This document shows positions 5,510 through 11,589 of a DNA stretch of 28,746 nt, piece after piece; the first letter of the stretch is position 1; each line of letters opens with the position of its first letter. This DNA is from a virus. The translations under genes were made by a program, and so were the position numbers. The notes beneath the pieces were generated by a model. It worked only from the letters and a program-made list of their open reading frames with translations, did no database searches and was not told the DNA's origin. Location of the stretch: IMG/VR virus record IMGVR_UViG_3300025769_000604, positions 1 through 28,746 of that record. The stretch is one strand, 5' to 3'.

Positions 5510-5512
5510 TAC
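5494..5512. repeat. Iteron-like dyad overlapping the early promoter -35
   Basis: Perfect inverted repeat GTATTGCA-GAG-TGCAATAC. Its core TTGC-AGAGT-GCAA (5497-5509) has the same form as the origin repeats at 1755-1817 (TTGC-AGTGT-GCAA in the third unit, one base different). It covers the -35 of the early promoter, so an iteron-binding initiator could repress its own operon from here. Confidence 0.55.
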
Positions 5513-5546
5513 GTAAGATTAAAAATTTGCTATTGAGTTGCTTGAA

Positions 5547-5594
5547 ATTGCGCGGCGCAATAGTCAGCCGTGATCGGAGACCGCCTCCGGCGGT
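5547..5594. other. Two short palindromes upstream of the early promoter
   Basis: ATTGCGC-G-GCGCAAT at 5547-5561 and ACCGCC-TCC-GGCGGT at 5580-5594, both perfect. They lie between the terminator at 5625 and the promoter at 5482, in a stretch with no gene. They could be protein-binding sites; no role is shown. Confidence 0.4.
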
Positions 5595-5624
5595 GGCGTG
5601 TATGACAAGCTCCATAATGAGCAT

Positions 5625-5655
5625 AAAAAAAGCCCCGCAGCCGAAGCTGCGAGGC
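5625..5655 (-). terminator. Rho-independent terminator
   Basis: Read on the minus strand: GCCTCGCAGC, tetraloop TTCG, GCTGCGGGGC (ten pairs with one G-U), then seven T. UUCG is an especially stable loop. It lies 13 bases after the stop of the 136-aa gene and would end that single-gene transcript before the early promoter. There is no T run on the plus strand, so it acts leftward only. Confidence 0.92.
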
Positions 5656-5668
5656 GAGATGCTGTAGG

Positions 5669-6079
5669 TTATGATGCTTTGCGTGCTTGGTACGCTGCTT
5701 CTAATGCGTCCATTGCATTCGCTGATGCCTCTGATTTGTGATGCTCATCAGGAAATAACTGCTGCGAACACTCTGTTAGCAGTTGCTTTAGCAGCTCGTT
5801 GCATTCCAACTGTGTCTGCTGCCATTCGATGTCGCGGTTACGCTGTAGAATCTTGTCGTTATCAAGGACAACACCGTGTTCTTTGTGTTCGATGTAGTCG
5901 TTAAGATTCTCATCTTGCAACTGCTCAATCTTCTTGTTCTTTGAGTTCGTGTTCCAGTCAACATCATTGATGAATTTGTTTACAAAATACTGAAGTGTTG
6001 ATTGGTGTGTACGATCAGAAAGTGTGAAGACACGATTGAGGTCTTGTGCGAAACCGTTTTTGTTTGATTGCTTAGTCAT
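5669..6079 (-). CDS. Hypothetical protein, single-gene leftward unit
   Basis: 136 aa, not recognised. The ATG at 6079 follows AAAGGAGAACTAAG; a longer in-frame reading (to 6148) lacks a ribosome site. The protein is hydrophilic with Gln/Asn-rich helices: TLSDRTHQSTLQYFVNKFIN near the N-terminus, KKIEQLQDENLNDYIEH in the middle, and a C-terminal helix ANAMDALEAAYQARKAS. No membrane, metal or catalytic motif. It is the gene nearest to the divergence point and ends in a strong terminator, so it is expressed separately from the main early operon. The position would suit an early regulator or host-takeover protein, but that is inference. Confidence 0.68.
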   Translation of the reverse strand: MTKQSNKNGFAQDLNRVFTLSDRTHQSTLQYFVNKFINDVDWNTNSKNKKIEQLQDENLNDYIEHKEHGVVLDNDKILQRNRDIEWQQTQLECNELLKQLLTECSQQLFPDEHHKSEASANAMDALEAAYQARKAS

Positions 6080-6186
6080 CTTAGTTCTCCTTTGTGATAC
6101 CGAGACCCTTCTCGGCTTATGCCCCATCCAGATCATGGCTGTTATCAAAAGGCAAGTCAGGCTCGGGCGGCATTGGATGATCGCCT

Positions 6187-6227
6187 ACAGCCCGCTTGCG
6201 CGATAGCGCATGATAAGCGCGGGCTGT
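6187..6227. other. Hairpin with nested inner stem
   Basis: ACAGCCCGC (6187-6195) pairs perfectly with GCGGGCTGT (6219-6227); inside it GCGC-GATA-GCGC can form a second stem at 6198-6209. No T run follows on either strand. Confidence 0.6.
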
Positions 6228-6231
6228 TAGT

Positions 6232-6275
6232 CAGCTTATGAACAGATCGCCTCTATGCGATATGAGCATAAGCTG
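6232..6275. other. 44-base symmetric hairpin
   Basis: CAGCTTATG (6232-6240) pairs with CATAAGCTG (6267-6275); a symmetric 5x5 internal loop (AACAG/ATGAG) follows, then ATCGC (6246-6250) pairs with GCGAT (6257-6261) around CTCTAT. It begins five bases after the hairpin at 6187-6227. The arrangement suggests an RNA element or protein-binding cruciform. Confidence 0.6.
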
Positions 6276-6632
6276 GCGTGGCGACCACCAATGGGCGAGA
6301 CTTGCCTTTGGATGGCAGTTATGATGTGGATAATGGGGCTTGCCGAGAGGGGGATCGGTATCTAGCAAACAAAGGGGAACGCGTAGATGACTTGCAATCA
6401 ATTTACAAAAACGAGTGTAGCGCGAGGCATCAAGCGTGGCTTCACAATAGCTGATCCTTTCATTGGTGCTGTGTATTGGTGAAAATACCCACGTGTATTG
6501 AGCGTGTTTCATGCGCGATGTAACGTCCGTCAGTGATGGGATCAACAGATCACATCTCTGTCGCAACGGCCATCTGGCGCATGAGTATGCCACGCTCATT
6601 GCTTTGTTGCTGCGATGTGTTGCAACGAGACA

Positions 6633-6657
6633 GTCGATGCTACCCTTAGCAATCGAC
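6633..6657. other. Hairpin upstream of the rightward promoter
   Basis: GTCGAT-GCTA (6633-6642), loop CCCT, TAGC-(A)-ATCGAC (6647-6657): ten pairs with one bulged A. It lies about 40 bases before the -35 of the packaging-module promoter. Confidence 0.5.
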
Positions 6658-6685
6658 AGGCTAGTGGTTAGTGGCTAGGTGTCTA

Positions 6686-6694
6686 AATTGTGCG
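6686..6694 (+). promoter_or_regulatory. AATTGTGCG motif, copy 1
   Basis: AATTGTGCG followed by GTTGAC, directly upstream of the candidate promoter for the small terminase; AATAATTG follows at 6709-6716. The same 9-mer occurs at 11304-11312 and 25496-25504, always in a gap before a rightward module. Confidence 0.45.
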
Positions 6695-6695
6695 G

Positions 6696-6724
6696 TTGAC
6701 AAGCCGAGAATAATTGACTGATAG
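6696..6724 (+). promoter_or_regulatory. Candidate rightward promoter of the packaging/structural arm
   Basis: Consensus -35 TTGACA (6696-6701), 17-bp spacer, -10 TGATAG (6719-6724). The predicted start near 6731 leaves about 19 bases to the ATG of the small terminase, including the G-run (GGGGGG) that serves as ribosome site. Inferred from consensus. Confidence 0.55.
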
Positions 6725-6749
6725 TGGGGGGGAACACAAGGGGGGGCAG

Positions 6750-7121
6750 ATGACCGAGATTGTGAAGCTTACCGATAAACAGACTGCATTGGTGGATACA
6801 CTTGTAGCAACAGGCTGTAGCATAACAGAAGCAGCAAAGCTTGCTGGGTACGCTGATGGCGAGTCCGGTAGAGTGAGTGCTAGCAAGGCTTTGCGGACAG
6901 GTCATGTCCAGCAGTACATGATGCAACGGATTGGTGAGAGCCTAGGTCTCAACGCTACGGTAGCTGCGGCTAAGATGCTGAACCTAGCAAGAGGTGCCAA
7001 GAGTGAGTACGTTCAGCTTGAGGCTAGCAAAGATATCTTGGACAGGGCTGGCTTCAAGGCACCGGACAAGCACATGCATTTGCATAAGGGTGATATTAGT
7101 GTCAGTATAGATCTGAGCTAA
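6750..7121 (+). CDS. Terminase small subunit (probable)
   Basis: 123 aa from the ATG at 6750; the frame opens earlier with a TTG at 6714, but this would overlap the -10 of the promoter, and a G-rich ribosome site precedes the ATG. Residues 7-45 (LTDKQTALVDTLVATGCSIT, then EAAKLAGYAD) are the helix-turn-helix of phage small terminases, followed by SASKALRTGHVQQYMMQR, also typical. Residues 63-105 are helical (LNATVAAAKMLNLARGAKSE), the likely oligomerisation part. The protein recognises phage DNA and loads it on the large terminase. It is the first gene of the rightward arm; unlike most phages, nine small genes separate it from the large subunit. Confidence 0.78.
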   Translation: MTEIVKLTDKQTALVDTLVATGCSITEAAKLAGYADGESGRVSASKALRTGHVQQYMMQRIGESLGLNATVAAAKMLNLARGAKSEYVQLEASKDILDRAGFKAPDKHMHLHKGDISVSIDLS

Positions 7122-7141
7122 ATCTGCATTACAGCAGATTT
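7120..7141 (+). other. Hairpin at the end of the small terminase gene
   Basis: AAATCTGC, loop ATTACA, GCAGATTT: eight perfect pairs overlapping the TAA stop. No T run follows, so termination is doubtful; mRNA protection or attenuation is possible. A weak promoter-like pair TTGGCA/TGATAG (7179-7208, spacer 18) lies further down in the 139-base gap before the next gene. Confidence 0.45.
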
Positions 7142-7260
7142 GCTCTGTGGGGTGGGGGCCAAAAACCGCAGTACCTAGTTGGCAAGGTCTCCCTCACTCA
7201 CATGATAGTTAAAAAAGGCTCGCAAAGGTTTAGATTATTTTTTTTAGTTAGAGGTGCGTC

Positions 7261-7425
7261 ATGATGAAAAGAGCAATAGGTCTTGCTGTTGATATGGGTT
7301 TGGTAAGGCCTGTTACTAGCGCCAAGAAACAGTCAGCAAAAACCAAATCGCCTGCTAGGAAGCGCAAGAGTTTAGTGAAGCGTGACATTGTTTATAAGAA
7401 CGTAAAGAGGCGGGGTCAGATGTAA
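7261..7425 (+). CDS. Small basic protein, tandem paralogue A
   Basis: 54 aa, starting ATGATG with AGAGG upstream. It has a short hydrophobic start (AIGLAVDMGLV) followed by a Lys/Arg-rich tail: SPARKRKSLVKRDIVYKNVK then RRGQM. The tail is repeated in the next gene, also in DNA (both end CAGATGTAATG), so the two genes are a tandem duplication. No family is recognised. It is linked to the next gene by TAATG. Confidence 0.6.
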   Translation: MMKRAIGLAVDMGLVRPVTSAKKQSAKTKSPARKRKSLVKRDIVYKNVKRRGQM

Positions 7426-7619
7426 TGAGAAACGATTTTGCGTCTTTTAGGAAAAAACTTCCTACACGTTCATTAGCCGCTTATGACATTCTTACTAATG
7501 AGTTTCGTAAGATAGCCGCGCAGCCACAGTATCAAAAGAAACCTGCAAGCAAAAAGCGAAAGTCTTTAATGAGCCGTGACATTGCTTACAGGAATGTTAA
7601 GACAAGAGGGCAGATGTAA
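7425..7619 (+). CDS. Small basic protein, tandem paralogue B
   Basis: 64 aa. The N-terminus (DFASFRKKLPTRSLAAYDIL) differs from paralogue A, but the end KRKSLMSRDIAYRNVKTRGQ is nearly the same as in A. The gene starts in the TAATG of A and ends in a TAATG with the next gene, so translation is probably coupled. Highly basic; it could bind nucleic acid. No function known. Confidence 0.65.
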   Translation: MRNDFASFRKKLPTRSLAAYDILTNEFRKIAAQPQYQKKPASKKRKSLMSRDIAYRNVKTRGQM

Positions 7620-7888
7620 TGTGTGTTGGTGGCGGTGGTTCTGTTCAAGCGCAACCTGCTTACAAGGACACAAGTGAAGATCCGATTGTAAGCAAGTATC
7701 CGTTGACTGAGGCTCAGAAGAAAGAGAATGAACGGCGTAGAAAGAAGAAGCTTGTCAAGACTGCAAAGACGTTGCTTGGCACCCAAGGCGGCAATGGTGA
7801 TGGTGATAATGGAATGGGTGGCGGCACTTCTACTAGCGATGGTTACGGTAGTGTTGGCGATGCAAGTGGCGGGATGGCACAAGTGTAA
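7619..7888 (+). CDS. Met-Cys small structural-region protein (first copy)
   Basis: 89 aa. Starts MCVGGGGSVQAQPAYKD, continues with a charged helix (TEAQKKENERRRKKKLVKTA, about residues 30-49), then LLGTQGG and a glycine-rich tail. Similar short proteins beginning Met-Cys with Pro/Gly stretches and a central charged helix are common between terminase and portal in podoviruses; a second one is at 11368-11589 here. There is no signal peptide, so Cys2 is not a lipobox cysteine. Function unknown. Confidence 0.68.
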   Translation: MCVGGGGSVQAQPAYKDTSEDPIVSKYPLTEAQKKENERRRKKKLVKTAKTLLGTQGGNGDGDNGMGGGTSTSDGYGSVGDASGGMAQV

Positions 7889-8232
7889 TGGCACCTAGGA
7901 CACCAGCATGGACAAGAAAAGCAGGCAAGAACCCCAAAGGTGGTCTCAACGCTGCCGGACGCGCTTCTTACAAGGCACAAACAGGCGGCACACTCAAAGC
8001 ACCAGTAAAGGGCGGCGCAGACACGCCGCAGAAACTGAAGCGCAAAGGAAGTTTCTTGACACGCATGGGTTCCGCAAAGGGGCCATTGAAGGATGAGAAG
8101 GGCAGACCTACTCGTTTAAAGAAGGCATTAGTTGCGTGGGGTCACAGTGGTGACAAGGCTAGTGCCGTTTCAAAGGGTCGCTCACTTCTCAAGCGTTACC
8201 AGAACACAAAGAAAAGGAAAGCCAATGCCTAA
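7888..8232 (+). CDS. DUF6321-like basic protein
   Basis: 114 aa. Residues 15-35 carry KGGLNAAGRASYKAQTGG then LKAPVK, and 52-75 carry RKGSFLTRMGSAKGPLKDEK, followed by RPTRLKKALVAWG. This GLNxxGRxSY / R+xSFxxRM / L+kW layout matches a small protein family I associate with DUF6321, frequent in marine phages; the name is from memory. It is very basic and has no known function. It starts in the TAATG of the preceding gene and overlaps the following start by 8 bases. Confidence 0.72.
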   Translation: MAPRTPAWTRKAGKNPKGGLNAAGRASYKAQTGGTLKAPVKGGADTPQKLKRKGSFLTRMGSAKGPLKDEKGRPTRLKKALVAWGHSGDKASAVSKGRSLLKRYQNTKKRKANA

Positions 8233-8377
8233 TGTCGCTGGAAAAAGTTACGCCTACAATGCTGCTGGTAAGAAGAAAGCAAAGAAAGCCGCGCAGAGTT
8301 TACTCACTAAGCAACAGAGAACGCTTCCGAAGGCTATCCAAGCCAGCATCGTTAAGAAGAAAATGGAGAAGGCATAA
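8225..8377 (+). CDS. Very small lysine-rich protein
   Basis: 50 aa from the ATG at 8225. About one residue in four is lysine (AAGKKKAKKAAQSLL and IVKKKMEKA). An upstream extension of the same frame reads through the previous gene and is not needed: the ATG has AAAGGAAAG just before it. It ends TAATG with the next gene. Function unknown; the composition resembles nucleic-acid-binding tails. Confidence 0.6.
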   Translation: MPNVAGKSYAYNAAGKKKAKKAAQSLLTKQQRTLPKAIQASIVKKKMEKA

Positions 8378-8952
8378 TGGCAGGTGAAGTTACAGACCCT
8401 AGAGCAAAGCTTGCTTTAGCTGCTGGTGGGGCAACGGCTGCTGGCGCAACTCTTGCGGCTGGCAAGATTGCAAGCAAAAAAAAATCATCAGCGGCTAGGC
8501 GCGAGGCAATTAGAAAAGAAACTGCGGCGCAACGCCAAGCTAAATTAAAACAAATAGCTGCTGGAGAATCTGCAAGATGGAGGGATTGGGACAAAGCTGC
8601 AAAAAAAGGCGAGCGACAAATGGACGATATTCGTAAAAAGAGTGCCGCTGCTGACAGGGATTTTCTAAAAGCTGCAAAAAAAGCTGAACAACAAATGGAT
8701 CGTCTAAGAGCTATTAGCAATGCTGATATGAACAAGCGTGAAAAGTTAATTAAAAAAGGTCACGTTTCAAATCAAAGAAACATAATTAAAGGCAAAACTT
8801 CAAAAACTTTATTACAGATTGCAAAGTCTGTAGGGCTTAAAAGCGTTCCAGCAGTTGGTGCATTTATATCTGCGTTCTCCTCAACGTCTGCTGGTAAAGG
8901 CTCTGATCGCGGCTTACCAAGTCGCAACTACAAATTCACACCAAAGGATTAA
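8377..8952 (+). CDS. Ala/Lys-rich helical protein
   Basis: 191 aa. The N-terminus has an Ala/Gly hydrophobic stretch (LALAAGGATAAGATLAAGKI, residues 12-31) ending in KKKSS. A long charged helix with a heptad look follows (about 38-130, with repeats of AAKK-x-E-x-QMD: KKGERQMDDIRKK and KKAEQQMDRLRAI). The C-terminus has LLQIAKSVGLKSVPAVGAFI (about 146-165), weakly hydrophobic, then a polar tail. No family recognised. It could be a minor virion or membrane-associated protein. Coupled to the previous gene by TAATG. Confidence 0.65.
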   Translation: MAGEVTDPRAKLALAAGGATAAGATLAAGKIASKKKSSAARREAIRKETAAQRQAKLKQIAAGESARWRDWDKAAKKGERQMDDIRKKSAAADRDFLKAAKKAEQQMDRLRAISNADMNKREKLIKKGHVSNQRNIIKGKTSKTLLQIAKSVGLKSVPAVGAFISAFSSTSAGKGSDRGLPSRNYKFTPKD

Positions 8953-8955
8953 ACG

Positions 8956-9207
8956 ATGACTAAGTATCAAAAACATGATGGCTCAGTCTATGAAGGCCCA
9001 GTTCTTGTTATGCCTGATGGACGCATTAAATCTGGGGCTACACTAACTGCTGACTCTGTTCGTTTGTTTCTAATGCCAGAGCGTTCACGAGATGCAGATG
9101 GCGGCTTTCAATCTGATGACCCTTCCACACCAGAAGTCAATGAAGCTTGGGTTGGCGGTAAGGCCCCTAAGAAAAAAGCTGTAAGGAAAAAGAAAAGTGG
9201 CAGTTAA
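8956..9207 (+). CDS. Hypothetical small protein with basic tail
   Basis: 83 aa. The N-terminal half (YEGPVLVMPDGRIKSGATLT) looks like a small beta structure, the middle is acidic (DADGGFQSDDPSTPEVNEAW) and the end is strongly basic (KAPKKKAVRKKKSGS). No family recognised. It begins 3 bases after the preceding stop and its last codons overlap the GTG start of the next gene. Confidence 0.6.
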   Translation: MTKYQKHDGSVYEGPVLVMPDGRIKSGATLTADSVRLFLMPERSRDADGGFQSDDPSTPEVNEAWVGGKAPKKKAVRKKKSGS

Positions 9208-9364
9208 CGCAGCGGGTAATTACACTAAGCCAACTATGCGTAAGTCTTTATTTAATCGCATCAAGGCTGGCAGCAAAGGTGGTGCTAGTGGTCAATGGTC
9301 AGCGCGTAAGGCGCAGATGCTTGCCAAAGCCTACAAAGCCAAGGGCGGAGGTTACACTTCGTGA
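9197..9364 (+). CDS. Small conserved protein with QWSARKAQ motif
   Basis: 55 aa, starting with GTG at 9197 (AAGGAAAAAG upstream), overlapping the previous gene by 11 bases. The sequence NAAGNYTKPTMRKSLFNRIK, then GSKGG, then GQWSARKAQMLAKAYK and GGGY is one I recognise as a frequent small marine-phage protein. The conserved W and the RKAQ helix make a chance frame unlikely. No function known. A 60-residue cutoff and an ATG-only search would both miss it. Confidence 0.75.
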   Translation: MAVNAAGNYTKPTMRKSLFNRIKAGSKGGASGQWSARKAQMLAKAYKAKGGGYTS

Positions 9365-9606
9365 AGAAGCCACAAAAATCTTTGATGAACTGGACAAAGC
9401 AGAAGTGGCGTACCAAGTCAGGCAAGCCATCTACCCAAGGTTCCAAGGCTACTGGTGAGCGTTACTTGCCTGCTGCTGCTATTAAAGCTATGTCTAGTTC
9501 ACAGTATGCAGCTTCTTCTAAGAAAAAACGTGAAGACAAGTCAAAAGGCAAACAGTTTTCTAAGCAGCCTAAAGCTGCGGCTGCAATAGCAAAGAGGTAC
9601 AGATGA
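9361..9606 (+). CDS. Small basic protein, DUF5872-like
   Basis: 81 aa. GTG start at 9361 with GGAGG about nine bases upstream, overlapping the preceding stop by 4 bases. Contains SLMNWTKQKWRTKSGKPST, then GERYLPAAAIKAM, then SSKKKREDKSKGKQFSKQPK, a layout I associate from memory with the DUF5872 family of phage and large-virus proteins. It is strongly basic. It may bind nucleic acid; this is inference. The domain label is tentative. Confidence 0.72.
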   Translation: MKKPQKSLMNWTKQKWRTKSGKPSTQGSKATGERYLPAAAIKAMSSSQYAASSKKKREDKSKGKQFSKQPKAAAAIAKRYR

Positions 9607-9797
9607 GTTTTCTGCACACACTCAAAGTAGAAGAGCGTGACCTGCTTCGCAAAATAGTGAAGAAAGTACACCTTGTTCACCACCCAGAAGAATTTTGTAA
9701 TGACCGCGAGGCTGACAAAGTTATAACCACAATTGGCCCAGAGGTTGTTGAACGCATGATTAGGTTCGGTAAGGACAACAAGGTTGACCAACTTTAA
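9603..9797 (+). CDS. Small conserved protein upstream of large terminase
   Basis: 64 aa. ERDLLRKIVKKVHLVHHPEE, then DREADKVITTIGPEVVERMI. Small proteins of this type with ERDLLRKI and a DxEADKxI helix are commonly encoded directly before the large terminase in marine podoviruses. Helical and soluble, function unknown. The ATG overlaps the preceding stop by 4 bases and the gene overlaps the terminase start by 14. Confidence 0.7.
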   Translation: MSFLHTLKVEERDLLRKIVKKVHLVHHPEEFCNDREADKVITTIGPEVVERMIRFGKDNKVDQL

Positions 9798-11304
9798 TTA
9801 CAAGCCTGATGGCAATGTATTAAAACAATTCATGAAAGATAATAATTTCTTTCGCGGTATTCGTGGGCCAGTAGGTTCCGGTAAATCTGTTGGTTGCTGC
9901 GTTGAAGTGTTTCGCAGAGCCTTAATGCAAGAAAAAAATAAAAATGGTATACGCCGCAGCCGATGGGCAATCATTAGAAACACTAACCCACAACTAAGAA
10001 CAACCACTATAAAAACTTGGCTTGACTGGTTTCCAGAAGATGAGTGGGGTAAGTTTATGTGGTCGGTTCCATATACCCATTGGATTAAACAAGGTGATTT
10101 GGAACTAGAAGTAATCTTCCTAGCACTCGACAGGCCCGAAGATGTCAAAAAGTTACTCTCCCTTGAACTCACTGGCATCTGGATCAATGAGGCTAGGGAG
10201 ATACCTAAATCAATTATTGACGCATGTACTATGCGTGTTGGTCGTTTCCCTTCTATGCGTGATGGTGGGCCTAGTTGGTCTGGGGTCATCGCTGATACTA
10301 ATGCTCCTGAAGAAGATCACTGGTGGCCTATCATGTCTGGTGAAGTTCCTGTACCGGATCATATTCCGATAGAGCAAGCGCGTATGCTAGTTAAGCCTGA
10401 CAACTGGACATTCTATGTGCAGCCATCTGGCATGATAGAAGAAACAGACAAGAATGGCTCTGTACTTGATTACAAAGAAAACAAAAAGGCCGAGAACTGC
10501 AAGAACATGCTCAAGACTTATTACCCTAACTTAATTAGAGGTAAGACAAAAAGCTGGATTGATGTATATGTAATGAATAAACTTGGTTCAATCCAAGAGG
10601 GTAAGCCAGTGTATCAAAGCTTTGTAGGCGAAACACATATAGCAACAGAAGAAATACCTATTGCTCATGGTGTGCCTTTATATATTGGCATTGACTTTGG
10701 GCTTACACCAGCCGCTGTGTTTGGACAGAAGGTCAGAGGCAGATGGCTAATTCAATCAGAGATTGTAGCTATTGACATGGGCATTGTAAGATTTGCAGAA
10801 GTGCTGCGCCAAGAAATTGCTACTAGATTTGCTAACTTGGATGTAAAAATATTTGGTGATCCGGCTGGTGACTTTCGCGCACAGACCGATGAAAGTACAC
10901 CTTTTCAAATACTTAGGGGTGCTGGGTTAAGAGCAACCCCTGCTCCAAGCAACTCTGTCGATCTGCGTCTTGAGGCTGTTGCTTCTTCATTAAACAAAAT
11001 GGTTGAAGGCAAGCCAGCATTTTTAATTGATAGACGTTGCCCAACACTTATTAAAGGTTTTGAAGGTGGTTATTGCTATCGGCGCATGCAGGTTTCTGGT
11101 GAGCGATTTGATGACAAGCCTGATAAAAACATGTATTCACATATACATGATGCGCTTCAATACTTAATGCTTGGTGCTGGTGAGGGTAGAGCTTTAATAT
11201 CTGGTCAAAAACCTTTGAGAGCATTTAATGCAAAGTCTGAATTTGATGTGTTTGCAAGAAAGCCAAAGCAACAAAAACGTCAGGGTCTTTGGGCAAGAAT
11301 GTAA
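9784..11304 (+). CDS. terL: Terminase large subunit
   Basis: 506 aa. The ATPase has Walker A GPVGSGKS (residues 28-35), an adenine-binding region with RSRWAIIRNTNPQLRTTT, and the Walker B-like segment LTGIWINEARE (E136). The nuclease domain begins YIGIDFG (D304), with IFGDPAGD (D359) and HIHDALQYL (D456) as further metal ligands. The motor pumps DNA into the prohead and cuts it. The start is TTG at 9784, with AAGGACAACAAGG upstream; the next ATG (residue 17) would remove the YKPDG block that I remember as conserved in related large terminases. It overlaps the small upstream gene by 14 bases. Its stop overlaps the AATTGTGCG motif at 11304. Confidence 0.95.
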   Translation: MTNFNYKPDGNVLKQFMKDNNFFRGIRGPVGSGKSVGCCVEVFRRALMQEKNKNGIRRSRWAIIRNTNPQLRTTTIKTWLDWFPEDEWGKFMWSVPYTHWIKQGDLELEVIFLALDRPEDVKKLLSLELTGIWINEAREIPKSIIDACTMRVGRFPSMRDGGPSWSGVIADTNAPEEDHWWPIMSGEVPVPDHIPIEQARMLVKPDNWTFYVQPSGMIEETDKNGSVLDYKENKKAENCKNMLKTYYPNLIRGKTKSWIDVYVMNKLGSIQEGKPVYQSFVGETHIATEEIPIAHGVPLYIGIDFGLTPAAVFGQKVRGRWLIQSEIVAIDMGIVRFAEVLRQEIATRFANLDVKIFGDPAGDFRAQTDESTPFQILRGAGLRATPAPSNSVDLRLEAVASSLNKMVEGKPAFLIDRRCPTLIKGFEGGYCYRRMQVSGERFDDKPDKNMYSHIHDALQYLMLGAGEGRALISGQKPLRAFNAKSEFDVFARKPKQQKRQGLWARM

Positions 11305-11332
11305 ATTGTGCGTTGCGTTGTTTAAATAATTG
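11304..11332 (+). promoter_or_regulatory. AATTGTGCG motif, copy 2 (with AATAATTG)
   Basis: AATTGTGCG at 11304-11312 followed by TTGCGT, then AATAATTG at 11325-11332. The copy at 6686 has the same two blocks, 23 rather than 21 bases apart. It lies in the 63-base gap between the large terminase and the head genes. Possible promoter. Confidence 0.45.
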
Positions 11333-11367
11333 TGGTTATCAATTTATCTACAGGATGGAGAAGTCAA

Positions 11368-11589
11368 ATGTGTACATCAAGACCAAAAGCACCGCCACCA
11401 CCAAGACCAGATCCAGTGGTTGAGCAGCAGCAAGAAGAGCAAAAACAGCAAACAACTGAAAAAAAGAAAGACGCTAAAGAAAAAACCTTGCAAAGAACTG
11501 TTACACGTTTGCGTGGTGGCAGTGGCAGGCGATCTTTAATTAAAGGTTCTGGCGGCGGCATGGGTTTTTATAATGAGTATCTTTCATGA
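11368..11589 (+). CDS. Met-Cys small structural-region protein (second copy)
   Basis: 73 aa. Begins MCTSRPKAPPPPRPDPVVE, continues as a Gln/Lys/Glu-rich helix (QQQEEQKQQTTEKKKDAKEK), then LRGGSGRRSLIKGSGGGMGF. The ATG at 11368 has GGATGGAG upstream; a longer GTG frame from 11332 lacks a site. Proteins starting MC plus a proline tract just before the portal gene are common in podoviruses. It shares the Met-Cys start, charged helix and glycine tail with 7619-7888. Its end overlaps the portal start (ATGA). Confidence 0.72.
   Translation: MCTSRPKAPPPPRPDPVVEQQQEEQKQQTTEKKKDAKEKTLQRTVTRLRGGSGRRSLIKGSGGGMGFYNEYLS

Larger units (their letters stand above)
6080..6749. other. Structured non-coding region between the divergent arms
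   Basis: About 670 bases with no convincing gene. It contains the ribosome site and leader of the leftward 136-aa gene (a CCGAG/CTCGG hairpin at 6100-6115), two large hairpins (6187-6227 and 6232-6275), another at 6633-6657, and the rightward promoter at 6696-6724. By eye it is richer in G+C and in GATC than the flanking genes. The long frame on the minus strand at 6231-6599 has an unlikely composition. Possible roles: control region, structured RNA, or a second origin. Confidence 0.6.

Noticed and set aside
6080-6148. Longer N-terminus of the 136-aa protein
   Set aside because: It would be translated through the cassette AAAGGAGAACTAAG and has no site of its own.
6231-6599. 122-residue minus-strand frame in the non-coding centre
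   Set aside because: Composition (many Cys, His, Trp, Arg), lack of a ribosome site, and two internal hairpins speak for non-coding DNA.
7179-7208. Promoter TTGGCA/TGATAG before the small basic genes
   Set aside because: Weak match with an 18-base spacer; noted in the hairpin entry but not called.
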